Shown piece after piece: positions 1 through 27,458 of a stretch of 64,000 bases of DNA. Source of the stretch: Caprimulgus europaeus (lineage: Eukaryota; Chordata; Aves; Caprimulgiformes; Caprimulgidae); contig OU015532.1 in assembly GCA_907165065.1 (NCBI GenBank), positions 45,485,839-45,549,838 on the forward strand. The letters are read 5' to 3'. The notes beneath the pieces were generated by a model. That model did no database searches and had not been told where the DNA came from. It saw only the letters and a program-made list of their open reading frames with translations. The position numbers and the translations under genes were made by a program. Each line of letters begins with the position of its first letter. Position 1 is the first letter of the stretch.

Positions 1-205
1 GCAGAGGGTGGTGGAGCACTGGCACAGGCTCCCCAGGGAGGTGCTCATGGCACCAAGCCTGACAAGATTCCAGCAGCATTTGGCCAAGGCCCTCAGGGAC
101 ATGGTGTGAATGTTGGGATTGTCCTGTGCAGGGACAGGAGTTGGACTGGATGATCCTTGTGGGTCCCTTCCCATTCACAACATTCTCTGATTCTATGATT
201 CACTG
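1..205 (+). mobile_element. CR1 LINE 3' fragment
   Basis: Typical CR1 ORF2 end (GGAGCACTGGCACAGGCT, CTGGATGATCC) and terminal ATTCTATGATTC. Cut by the window edge. Same subfamily as 48265-48590. Confidence 0.9.
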
Positions 206-1315
206 TCTAGGTAGAAATAACCAGAATGTTGTAGGCTGTACCCTGAAAAAAAAAAAAACAAACCATGCTTTGGGTCACTTTTTTACAAGGACCACACAAA
301 AGATGACTTTCTCCCCAAGGCTGGGTAAGGGAATTTCAGAAACAAGCCTTCACAATTCTTGCAGAAATTTGAATACAGAAATCCCATGTGTCTTTAAAAG
401 CCACCTGAGATCAGACAGTTTACTTTTCCCCTACATACCTACCTCTTACTTTCTCTGTGCCTCAGTTTCTCATTAGGAAAAACAATGGCAACAATATCTC
501 CCTACCTCATAACAATATATACTCAGGCACAACAAGGTAACAAGGATGAAACATCCTACATACAAGTTCACAATGTATGTTAACATCTTCTTTGCTAGCT
601 CAAAAATATAACCTCTGTATTCCAACCACCAGAAGAGGAACGTGGTTGAATCCTACCCCCTAATCTGAGAATAAAACTCTTAATCTTTTGTGAAAATCCT
701 CATATGGCTCACAGTCCTCATCTGCTGAGCTTGTAGAATTAAAGCAACTGATGATGCTCGTGTCCATAACAGCAAACCTAATGACTGGGAATCAGCATCA
801 ACTGGAGTAAACTAGAAGACATTTCCTTTTGACTATATACCCAGCCAACACAGACTTCATTCACAAGTTTGGATAGTTCATGATCTCAACTCTTCCAGTC
901 ACCAAATAAGTAAAATTTCCCACTCAGAGGAACTCTCAACTTAGCTAAAATATTTTAAACATTTTCAACTTCATGCTTTCCTCACATTTTGAGCTATTAA
1001 AGTGTATCTACAAATCAAAGCTTCTCTTGAAATGAAGACAGACTCTTGAACTTCTTCTTCAATACAATTTAAATACCATGTAGAAAAAAAGAAACAAATA
1101 TACACTGTGATTTCATCAGAAATATATTAATACATGAGAGTAGCAGTACACCTGCATTCAGGGAGAGCTTCCATCCCAGGTGTGTTAACAAAGCAGAGGG
1201 GACACAAGAAAAAGTGAAATTAATGAACATGGAGCTTGACTACACTGGTGGAAACTGGTAGTCTCCATGCAAGGTAAACACCACAGGATCTTTACACGAA
1301 AAAGCAGACAGTCAA

Positions 1316-1353
1316 AAACTCAGTTTCACATTTCAGGATGTGAAACTGAGTTT
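1316..1353. repeat. Perfect 15-bp inverted repeat with 8-nt loop
   Basis: AAACTCAGTTTCACA and its exact complement TGTGAAACTGAGTTT are separated by eight bases. Confidence 0.92.
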
Positions 1354-1430
1354 ATTATCTTGTTATTATCAGGAAGTTATTATCTTGTTTATTATCAGGA
1401 AGTTATTATCTTGTTTATTATCAGGAAGTT
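1350..1430 (+). repeat. 26-bp tandem repeat, three copies
   Basis: Units start at 1350, 1376 and 1402 with core TTATTATCAGGAAGTT. The first differs slightly. It directly follows the hairpin at 1316-1353. Confidence 0.9.
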
Positions 1431-1893
1431 CTACAACCCAGGATGGGGAGGGATTGATCACTGTGAATTCTGAAGGTTCTATAATATATTTGACAACAGC
1501 ATGTACATCAACATAGCAGGTTGGAGAACATCTACTCTGAATGACTGAAGTCTGCCTACTCATGTGTTCTTCTGCAATTGCAATCACATGTAATATTCTT
1601 AATTTCCTGATCTGATGGGATGATGTAGTTCTGATCAACAGCTGCTTTGTTAACAGCTGTAAATCAACAAATTTAGCTGCTACACCAGTGATGGGTAAGA
1701 GACATAACATTGAAAAAGAATGGTGAATGTGTATGTTTGAGCATAAAAAGAGAGAGTTGAATAATCAAAATACTACCATGAGATACAATGGACATTTCTG
1801 CATTCCAACAGATTTCACAGCAAGGCAGGTGTATGAACCTACACTCCAACCATAAATAAAGGAAAAGAAATTAAACACAGTCCATTGTTTTAC

Positions 1894-18139
<16,246 letters not shown>

Positions 18140-18182
18140 CTAGAAAAGAGGAAGAGAAAGGTTTTAGAAGGAACTCTGGAAG

Positions 18183-18280
18183 AGATACACAGTTATCACA
18201 ACACAGAGACACACAGTTATCACAACACAGAGACACACAGTTATCACAACACAGAGACACACAGTTATCACAACACAGAG
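18183..18280 (+). repeat. 24-bp minisatellite, four copies
   Basis: Four near-identical units of 24 bp, each containing CAGTTATCACAACACAGAG. It lies 43-140 bp upstream of the EXT2 start-exon acceptor. On the transcript strand each unit shows GTGATAAC. Confidence 0.92.
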
Positions 18281-18298
18281 GAATATCCAGTTAACCCT

Positions 18299-18683
18299 TG
18301 TCCTGGTTTTGCTAGGATGGAGTTAATTTTCTGCTCAGTAGCTGGAATAGGTGTGTTTTGGGCTCAGTGTGGGATTTGTTATGAGAACAACGTTGATAAC
18401 AGTACTGGTGTTATGAGTTGCTGCTGGAGCTCAAGTCCATCGTGTTTGGCTGATTCACAGCTGCATTAGGACTGGGAGGGAGAAGTGGAGTGAATAACAA
18501 AAGCCCAAACTGGCATTTGGATGTGCCAATGGGATATTCCAGATCATATCCCATCATGGTCAGTGCATTAACCAGGGCTGACTGGAAATCAGGGGGATTG
18601 GTGTTGGTTTTCGCTCGGGCTCTCGCTCTCCCGGGATTGCGGTTTCGTTTCGGGATCGTCGCTCCTCCAGGATCGCTATCTCA
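18299..18683 (+). mobile_element. Truncated LTR remnant, inverted relative to the LTR at 16903
   Basis: Begins TGTCCTGGTTTTGCTAGGA. Two blocks match the inverted LTR: 18370-18400 with 17435-17470 (GGGATTTG, GAACAA) and 18611-18683 with 17161-17240 (CTCTCCCGGGATTGCGGTTT). The 3' half of the LTR, including the CA end, is missing. Confidence 0.75.
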
Positions 18684-19126
18684 GAGGAATATCTTGGGCA
18701 GCAAGGGGAAGAAGAAAACTCAGACACTAGAGGAGCAGTGAGTCCTTGTAGGTGCCACCCCATCTATGACTAAAAGTGTATTCACAGTGAACACTAAGAA
18801 AAAGCTAAAACACTCTTCTACAAAAGAGAAACAACCTGCACACCCGGCAAAGGGCTTGCAACGCGGCGTCACACCGACCTCGGGATCATGATACTGTTTC
18901 TAATGTAAAGGTGCTTTCAGGCTGAATTTTACAGGAGTCCCACCATACCTAACTGGAATGATGCTAAACTACTCCTGGCAAGAGAAAGGAATTAATTTGT
19001 CATCTTTGCCAATGTGCCTTTGGGGGTAAAAAAGTGTTCTGGGAGCTACCACAAAATCACATGAAAAAAAGCATCTGAAAAACAGTTCACTGAAGCCTGA
19101 ATAACACCAGTAGTGAAAAACTTAAT

Positions 19127-19425
19127 CACAGGATGGTTTGGGTTGGAAGGGACCTTAAAGCTCATCCAGTCTCAACCCCCCTGCCAGCAGCAGGGACACC
19201 TTCCACTAGACCAGGTTGCTCAAAGCCTCATCCAACCTGGCCGAGAACACTTCCAGGGAGGAGCAGCCACAGCTTCTCTGGGCAACCTGGGCCAGTGTCT
19301 CACCACCTCACAGCAAAGAATTTCTTCCTCAGATCTCATCTAAACCTCCCCTCTTCCAGTTTAAAGCCATTTCCCCTTGTTCTGTCACTCCCTGCCCTTG
19401 TCCAAAGTCCTTCCCCAGCCTTCCT
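19127..19425 (-). mobile_element. CR1 LINE 3' fragment
   Basis: Has the GGTTTGGGTTGGAAGGGACC end and CAGCAGCAGGGACACC block of the subfamily also seen at 20543, 21608 and 63411. Confidence 0.92.
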
Positions 19426-20006
19426 GTATATTACATAAAGTTTTTTGTTGTTTTATTTTTTTCTTTAATTATAGATTGAAGAATCAGTTACTCGTTGCAT
19501 GCAAAAATCTGTTCAGGTTTTCAACTAAAGCTTCCATAATAAATAAATAAATCTAACTTGAACTCTCCACCATGGGAGCTTTTTAAATACAGCAAGCATG
19601 TTTTTTCTGAAGAAGAATGTGGATGGTATAATTATGTGTTTTCTTTTTGGACAAATGAGATGTTTTCTTGCTTTGTGAGCAAGGAAGTAAGGCTGACAGT
19701 CAATGGTACAGCAGACAGCGAATATGAATAACAGAAGTATCACTAAGGCATTAAATGGGATTTATAACAAATTGGATTATGTTTATTTGGCAGTTCTCAA
19801 CAAAAGACTGTTAGGTTGGGGTGGTTAATGCATGAAGTGATTCCACTTGCACACAACAGCACAAGAATAATCTCAGATGCTAATAAATATTCCACCTTTA
19901 ACAGCTAGCTCTCATCAATTTACATTCACATTCTGATTTTGGGGACAGCTTCTAAAACCTGCTGGGCAAGACAATTCATGTGAGATGCTGTTATCAGGGC
20001 AGGTGC

Positions 20007-20295
20007 CAGAATCCCAGAGTGGTGGGGGTTGGAAGTGACCTCAGGAGATCATCCAGTCCAACCCCCCTGCCAAAGCAGGTTCCCTACACCAGGTTGCACA
20101 GGAAAGTGTCCAGGTGGGTTTGAACATCTCCAGAGATGGAGACTCCACACCCTCTCTGGGCAGCCTGGCCCAGGGCTCTGGCACCCTCAGAGTGAAGAAG
20201 TTTTTCCACATGTTTAAGTTTAACCTCCTGTGTTCCAGCTTCTGCCCATTGCCCCTTGTCCTGTCGCTGAGCACCACTGGAAAGAGTCTGGCCAA
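20007..20295 (-). mobile_element. CR1 LINE 3' fragment
   Basis: CR1 end with GATCATCCAGTCCAACCCC and the GCCCCTTGTCCTGTCGCTGA block. Resembles the copy at 6085-6530, in opposite orientation. Confidence 0.9.
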
Positions 20296-20542
20296 TATAA
20301 AACGCTACATTACTATTTGTTTTATACCTAAAATCTTTCCATGCGCTTCTGATTGTTAACCACGTTATTCCTCCTTCCTGGTACAGCACCAGAACCACTT
20401 ATGTCCTGATAAAGATTACACACTTGCAGCAAGCGTTTGAGTCACTCAGCAAAGCTCTCGAGACCTCAGCCTGAGGATAAAAACCTCACTGACACATAAC
20501 TCTCCATCCAGGGAACGGCTTAATCCCGTTCACACAGCTCGT

Positions 20543-20735
20543 CTCAAAGCCTCATCCAACCTGGCCAAGAACACTTCCAGGGAGGAGCAGCCACAGCTTC
20601 TCTGGCCAACCTGGGCCAGTATCTCACCACCCTCACACCAAAGAATTTCTTCCTCACATCTCAGCTCCATCTCCCCTCTGCCAGTTTCAAGCCATCACCC
20701 CTTGTTCTGTCATTAAGTGCCCTTGTAAAAAGTCT
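20543..20735 (-). mobile_element. CR1 LINE fragment abutting the EXT2 CpG island
   Basis: Internal CR1 part (CCAACCTGGCCAAGAACACT through CCCTTGTTCTGTCATTAAG) without the terminal tail. It ends where the GGCCC repeat of the island begins. Confidence 0.88.
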
Positions 20736-21200
20736 CTTGCCCGGCCCGGCCCGGCCCGGTCCAGCCCCGCTCCCCACCCAGCCCCCGACCAGAGCAGGCC
20801 TCACCGCCCAGCCTCACCTCCACCCACAGTCGCTCGGGTCCCAGCGCCCGCGCCGCCAGCTCGCTGCTGGCCGCAGGGAGCGGGGCTCACCGGGCAGCCG
20901 CTCCCCGCCTCTGCGCTCCGCTCCCTGCCCGGCCCGGCCTGGCAGGGCCGCTGAGCGCACGCGCGCGACCGGCTGACACCGTCGCCCCGCTAAAGAGCGT
21001 CGCGGTGCGGCGGGGGCCATCGCCAAGGGCGCCCCCTTGCGGCGGGAGGTCGGTTTTTCCCCTTCACCCCGTGACTTGAGCCCCGTTTTAAGGGAAAAAA
21101 ACTCAATATTTTTCCAACTGCGAATATTTCCAGGCAAAAGCCGTGTCCCTCCTCCTCCTCCTCCTCTTCTACCTCACGGTCCGTGGCCGCTCCGCCCACG
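20730..21200 (-). promoter_or_regulatory. EXT2 CpG-island promoter
   Basis: GC- and CpG-rich block upstream of EXT2 with GC-box-like CCCGCC strings, a CCGGC/CCCGG microsatellite at about 20739-20762, CGCACGCGCGCG at about 20955-20966, and a (CCT)n run at about 21147-21167. No TATA box. Position and orientation fit the EXT2 promoter and its non-coding first exon. Confidence 0.65.
20891..21000 (-). other. EXT2: Probable non-coding first exon of EXT2 (5' UTR)
   Basis: The minus strand has strong 5' splice sites inside the CpG island: CCCG|GTGAGC at 20890 and GGAG|GTGAGG near 20817. Either could end exon 1 and splice to the acceptor at 18140. The outer boundary is a guess. Confidence 0.3.
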
Positions 21201-21607
21201 TACAACCCCACCGTGCCGCTGCTGGCCCTGGCTCCTCTCCAAAGCCCCCCATGTATTTTGGGGAGTTTTCTTGATTCTTGGTGACTTTCCTTCCAAACCT
21301 GCCCTGGGTTCAGCCCCACCTCAGTGACTGAAGCCGGGCTGCAGGGTTCCAGAAGGTCTCTCCCCACTGACAGGTCCCTTCTCCAGCCAGAGAGGGGACA
21401 GGGACAATGTTGGTGTTCACCCGGGTCCACCACCCTGCTTCTCCAAACGTTTGCATTCCTGTCTGGGCTCTCTCCCCGTTCTCCACACCTTTCCAAAACC
21501 ATTTTGGGTTTTCTCATTGACTGAGGACTTTTGAGTCCTGTGTCACTTCCCACTCTCTTTGCATTTCCCACGAGCACTTTGTCTCAAGCAAGTTCTCAAG
21601 TCTTGCA

Positions 21608-22175
21608 AGTACTGCAGTGCTGGGGCCACCAACAGCAGAGGGACATGGACCTACTGGGGCCACCAACAGCAGAGGGACATGGACCTGCCGGGGCCACCAA
21701 CAGCAGAGGGACATGGACCTGCTGGGGCCAGCCCAGAGGAGGCCACGAGGATGATGCCAGGGCTGGAGCAGCTCTGCTGTGAGGACAGGCTGAGAGAGTT
21801 GGGGCTGTTCAGCCTGGAGAAGAGAAGGCTCCGGGGAGACCTTCTAGTGGCCTCCCAGTACCTGAAGGGGCTCCAGGAAGGGTGGAGAGGGACTTGTGAC
21901 AAGGGCAGGGAGTGACAGAACAAGGGGAAATGGCTTTAAACTGGAAGAGGGGAGGTTTAGATTAGATATTAGCATAAATTCTTTGGTGTGAGGGTGGTGA
22001 GACCCTGGCCCAGGTTGCCCAGAGAAGCTGTGGCTGCTCCTCCCTGGAAGTGTCCAAGGCCAGGTTGGATGAGGCTTTGAGCAACATGGTCTAGTGGAAG
22101 GTGTCCCTGCTGCTGGCAGGGGAGTTGGAACTGGATGAGCTTTAAGGTCCCTTCCCACCCAAACCAGTCTGGGAT
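21608..22175 (+). mobile_element. CR1 LINE 3' fragment with internal tandem expansion
   Basis: Encodes [20 protein letters not shown] and ends near CCAGTCTGGGATTCG. Its 5' part holds three copies of a 34-bp unit (see 21622-21723). Same subfamily as 63411-63964. Confidence 0.92.
21622..21723 (+). repeat. 34-bp tandem repeat (three copies) inside a CR1
   Basis: Units start at 21622, 21656 and 21690 and a diverged fourth at 21724; core GGGGCCACCAACAGCAGAGG. The related CR1 at 63411 has only one unit. Confidence 0.92.
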
Positions 22176-24364
22176 TCGTAAAGCTGTAGGTCTCCAGGGA
22201 ACATTGCAGCAGCTGTGGAGCTACCAGAGCTCCGTGACATCCTGCCATGGTAACTTCTCCTGCTGCAGCCCCATCAGTCAACTGATTTCTGGGCCAGAAG
22301 CATCTCCAGTCCTATCCTCTAATCCCTGACTGTTTGGAAGATTCTTATAATGTGTAAGGTTTTCTTGTACCCATCTTTACGTATTTGTGTCTTCTCTACA
22401 GTGGTGAGGTGATGCTGTTAGCTCCTACAACGTGTTTGTGAAAGGTTGGGGGGGTTGTACCTGCTCTAAACCTCTGAACTGAGTATCTCTCTCTTGCAGA
22501 CCCAGAGCCCAGTGTCCTCCTTAAGCCATCTTGACTGTCAGCAATGGGTTAGTTCTCTTTCGCTTCTCCTGCCCTTGGGAAAACCGTGTTCTGCACAGCC
22601 ATCCACATGCAGACACAGGGACAGCTGGGTTCTCCCGCAGTGAAGGAGAAACGCTGTCACCACAGTGCTTTCTCACCTTTCTCTCAACCTCTTCCCACAC
22701 ACGTTGCACAGCAGGTGATGTAACCTTCTCCTCAGACTCCTCCCTTCTTCAACCTGCCTGGGACATTCAAAGCCAACAACAGAAAGGACTCTCAGATCTT
22801 AAAGCATCCTTCCTGAGCACTGGTATTGCCTTTTTCCTCCTCTTCAGCACAAATTAAGAGGTTCTTAGAGCACATCATGGTTCTGGTTTTAATCCATCAG
22901 CCTGACATTGCTGTGAGCTGCCTCATTCATAAATCTGAGGCAGAAATTCTCCTTCTGGGGGGAAAATGGACCATGTCCGACTTTGTGAATGGGAAGGGGC
23001 ACCATTCACGTGCTGGGGCTGCTGGGATGAGTGCCAGATCTCCACAGCCATGGGACTCATCAGTGTGAGATGTGCCTGGATGTGACAGAGCTGGGGAGGG
23101 GGGGAGTCCACAGCCCTGTCGTGTGACGGGGACACTGGCTGGTCCACATGCAGCTGGAGGGGCTGGGGGCCACCAAACACAGCCTGTGCCAGCTCATGTG
23201 GTGCCCACAGGTGCTTCCTCCACCTCCCTGCTCTGCCAGGGAGAAGCAAGTGCCTCGAATCAATTGCAGCTGCAATGCTCACCGAGGCTTGATGATCATT
23301 TCATCCCTGTAGGAACATTTGGAAAGCAGTGTGATTTTATTAAAAGCTAGAATTGAAGAACTGCGAGCAGCATCAGCTATTTTATTTCCAAATAGCCAGA
23401 AAAATGGAGGCTGGAGTCTGTTTTGAGAGAGATTTCCCTGAAACCTCATCAGGGAGCCTGTTTATATTCCAGTGATGTAGCTAAGCCAGACAAGTCTGCA
23501 GCGCAGCATCTATTTTTAGACTGCAGGTTGCCATTTATAGCTTGTAAAAATATTCATCAGCATCTGGCTAACGGGCTATCAATTTTGATAAATGCACAAG
23601 AGAAAGCTGATATTTTACCTCTCTTGGCTTTGCCCTTTTCTGTCCTGCCTTATGTGACTCTTTGGGGTTGTCTGGGCATTTGTTTTTAAGGGCTTTACCA
23701 TCACGCTGTCGCATACAGCATCATGTATTTTTTCTGCTGGGATGATGGGTAGATGGAAGAGAAAGAAACACTTGGAAAACCTTCTGCTGCTGTGGCTCCA
23801 GGCACATAAAGCAGCTGCATGGGAGATGATGGTGCACCTCATGCAGTCAGTGCTGGAAGGAGCACATTCTGAAAGCACTTTTATAATAAAAGGAGATGAT
23901 TTTAAAAGGCAAATATGAAGGGGAAAACTCAGGGCTTGGGGAACATCTTTTCCAACCTGTTTTCAACCTATGGCACAGCATAACTAAAAAAATTGTAGCT
24001 CAATTTTTCCTTCTGAAAAGTTTGTTAATGGCTCCTACTAATATATAAAGTATTGGACTAAGGGAAAGAGTTTCTAGTATAAGAGAAAGCAAGCTATTGT
24101 AACAGCCAGGTCATTGCCTTGGTTCACTAGTTTGGTTTATGTCTTAGAACCAAAGAAAATCCTCATTTCTATCAGTTGAGTTTATAATGAGTCTGATCAA
24201 TAAGCTGTATCTAGCAGCCAACTGCATGGTTTGATCTCTTGAACCAGTCCATTGCACACCTCCAGTGCTGCTGGTTTGGGACTGGTGCTGTTGGTCCATA
24301 CAGTGATCTGCCCCACGGCTGTGACTCTACATCCCCTACTGCCCTCCTGAATTGAAAGGGAAGA

Positions 24365-24650
24365 ATCCCAGCATTGCCTGCACTGGAAAAGCCCTTTAAG
24401 CTCATGGAGTCCAACCATGAACCCAGCACTGACAAGTCCCTGACTGACCCCTGTCCCTCAGCACTGTGTCTACACCACTCTCCAATCCCTCCAGGGATGG
24501 GGACTCCACCACTGCCCTGGGCAACCCCTTCCAATGCCTCAGAACCCTTTCAGCAAAGAAATTCTTCCTCACATCCCATCTCAACTGCCCTGGGTGCATC
24601 TTGAGGCCATTTCCTCTTGTCCTGTCCCTTGGTCCTTGGTTGAACAGACC
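24365..24650 (-). mobile_element. CR1 LINE 3' fragment
   Basis: CTGGAAAAGCCCTTTAAGCT end and CTTGTCCTGTCCCTTGGTCC block, closely related to 12733-13342. Confidence 0.9.
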
Positions 24651-25278
24651 ATAATATATAACATCAATATACTTTGGAGCTTTGCTAGCTCCCACTGAAT
24701 GATGAAAGACACGAGGAGATGCAGTTAGGCAAATGTTCCCTTCAGAGGAACCGTAACGTGGCAAAAACACGCGGAGGGAACAGCCCTGTCAGTGTCCATC
24801 CCCCCCCTCCCTAAAGCTGTCACACTTTGCAGCTGAATTAATCTTTAATCAATTGAATGTTTTCTGCAGTGGGGTGTTCAGGGAAAGAACAGGTCAGAAC
24901 AAGCCTTTGCCTAGAATAACCGAGCGCTCGTGCATGAGCTGTGCCAGCAGCCCTTGCTGGGTAGCAGCAGGGAATAGACAGAGAGCTAAAAATAGCTTTT
25001 CCTTGCAGTGTTTTTCCAGACTATTTTTGATTCTTCATTTTGATAAGGTCGACTGGCTATTTGCTAAAAATAACCAATGCTGGCAAACTGAGGACAAAAA
25101 GTAGAGTATTTATAACCATCCCAGACTCTTTAGTACATTTGTCAGCTGCAGATCATCTAGGATCTTGTCATCAGTCAGTTGCCAGTGTTTTATTTAAGCC
25201 ACTAAGAAATAAAACATTAATTGGGATGAAGAACCAGTGTATCTTGCCACTCTCATTTTCTCAGCTGAAATACACATC

Positions 25279-25341
25279 TTATATATACATACATATATAT
25301 ACATATATATATATATATATCTATATATATATATATATATC
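25279..25341 (+). repeat. (TA)n microsatellite with ATACAT interruptions
   Basis: About 60 bp of nearly pure alternating TA, between ACCS and EXT2. Confidence 0.9.
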
Positions 25342-25497
25342 TCCCTGGGGGTTACCTTGCCCTGTTCTTCACAATGCTGTCTGAATTGCTTCAGAAAGAA
25401 CCAAAACAATCCTCTGTGAGCTCAGCCTCAAAAATAGCTGCACGTGCAATTAAAAGTGCAAAAGCAGTTGCACACCCGATACTTTAGATACAGAAAT

Positions 25498-25572
25498 TGT
25501 TTGGGGGGTTTTTTTGGTTTGTTTTGGTTTGGGGTTTTTTGGTTTCTTTTGTTTTTTTGAGAGGGGGGTGTG
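25498..25572 (+). repeat. G/T-rich low-complexity tract
   Basis: Runs of GGGG and TTTT alternate for about 75 bp. Confidence 0.8.
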
Positions 25573-27205
25573 TGATTTTCATTGTTTCCTCCATGAGAAG
25601 GATTTTTACCCAGCCCTTGTGTGTCATCATTTCTCTGATGAAATGAAATCACTGCTCTGCCAGCAGCACCAGAGCGACAGAGGGATTCTGTAACCAAGTA
25701 ACTGGAGGAGGACTGCAGAGAAAAAAAAACCAAAAAGGAAAGAAAAATCAAGTAAATATAAATTATAATTTTACCTTTTAAAAAACTGGGTGGTTTTGGG
25801 GATGGGGGAAGCACACAGCAGCCAGCCCAGCTGTGCACTCTGTTGGATGCATTCTAACAGAGAAAGACAACAATTAAAATATTAGCATTTGTTTAGAAAA
25901 ATAATCTGTTCTCCAGCACATTTGAGCACTGCCCTTCTTCAGTTAAGATAGAGAACTATTAAGTTATCAGTGAATATTTTCCCTTACAGATATTTTACTT
26001 GGGATCTATTCAGTTTCTATAAGGGAAAAACTCATCTTCCCAGGTTTGTTCCTTCAACATTGCATGATCCTTCATCAATATTTATCTAGAATGGGCCCCA
26101 CAAGAAGGGTTAATAATTTGGAGATTCACAGATTCTCCCTTCCCACAAACATGGACACATCAAGGGGAGTCCTGAACACTATGCTGGGGAAGTTTCTATG
26201 ACAGCAGTGAGACTGGAAGGTGGCAAGGACCATTGTTGTGGTTTCAACCATGAAACCATCAAGGATCCTCTCTGTGCTCAAATGAATAATAACCTGAACA
26301 CAAAAATTCTATGCAAAGTGGCTTTTATCATTTTATTTAATGACAATGGCCACAAGCAATGAAATGTCATCTTGAGGGCATTTCTTATTTTAAATGAAAT
26401 GCAGCAATTTTTTAATAAATAGAGATCTGACTGGCTTCATCATTGCAGGTACTGGTCGATTTGCCTATTGCTTGACAAAAGGTAAAAGAAAAAAACATGG
26501 GAGGGGACTGTCCTTAATTTCTCTATCAATTTTTTAATGGTTTTTCTGTAGAGATTTGCCACCACACAGGGGAAAAAAAAATACAAACAACATTACTAAT
26601 AACAATGAGAAATAGTGAGCAGAGAGAACATGTAAGGTGGAGTCAGCAGAAGGAACAATTTGTACAGGCAGAGCCTGTGTTTTTGCTGTCAGGGTATTCT
26701 TACCCCAAATGAGTCAGTTTAATTTCTAGCTATATACACACAGGACTTTTTAAATGTTTACCAATTCTTTTCAACCAGTAAAGAACATTTTCAAAACTGA
26801 TGGGGGTTTGTACAGTCAAAACAAATGTTGCTTATTCCAACAGCAGACTCCTAACATCACATTTCTCTCTAGCCTTATTTCCAGTTATATTTTGTGTTTC
26901 TGTGACCCAAACTAACATTCCTCAGGTGTTAAATCTGAAAAACAAACCCCAAAACCATGGAAAATATTCCATGCAACAACAGACATGTGTGTCTGTCCTG
27001 TTATTTTGAGTTAAAGCAAGCTCAGATGAAAGTGACTGTGGGCCATATTACATTATATTAATTATATTTATTATAGATTATATTTATTATATTATCTGGG
27101 AGGATTTTGAATGTGTATTACACCCTCTTTGCTACAGAAAGGTGTGTTTTACCAGCTGCTTCCACACAGAGACAGTACAATAAACCCACTGTCTGAGCAG
27201 TAAAC

Positions 27206-27253
27206 ATGAAAAACATATTATATTAATTGTGAAAAACATATTGTATTAATTGT
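27206..27253 (+). repeat. Short tandem duplication, two copies of about 24 bp
   Basis: GAAAAACATATT followed by TATTAATTGT occurs twice in a row with one substitution. Confidence 0.75.
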
Positions 27254-27395
27254 TACTATTGCATATTAACAAACTCCAACCACAGGAGTGACTAGAACAC
27301 CAAATAAAAAAAAATAAAGAAAATTAGGAGTAATTAATGGGTTGAGTTTGTTATAGGAATCTCCTGAAACACCATTTCAACTAATGCCTGTACAA

Positions 27396-27458
27396 TCTTA
27401 CCTGGTTCTTCATCAGTCTTACCTGGTTCTTCATCAGTTTTACCTGGTTCTTCATTTC
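27396..27458 (+). repeat. 21-bp tandem repeat, three copies
   Basis: Units start at 27396, 27417 and 27438 with core TTACCTGGTTCTTCATCAG. The third copy decays at its end. Confidence 0.9.

Larger units (their letters stand above)
1..1893 (-). other. EXT2 intron (downstream of the [10 protein letters not shown] exon), with CR1 and short repeats
   Basis: No exon seen. Holds a CR1 end (1-205), a perfect 15-bp hairpin (1316-1353) and a 26-bp tandem repeat (1350-1430). The rest is AT-rich unique sequence. Confidence 0.6.
18140..20890 (-). other. EXT2 first intron, repeat-rich
   Basis: From the exon side: a 24-bp minisatellite (18183-18280), an LTR remnant (18299-18683), CR1 at 19127-19425, 20007-20295 and 20543-20735, then the CpG island. 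Unique AT-rich sequence lies at 19426-20006. Confidence 0.55.

Noticed and set aside
1..1893. Search for the next EXT2 exon (human ARWFWEAYF)
   Set aside because: No matching codons or splice sites were found. The exon must lie left of the window.
20990..21577. 195-codon minus-strand frame overlapping the EXT2 CpG island
   Set aside because: No family resemblance, low complexity, and partly within promoter sequence.
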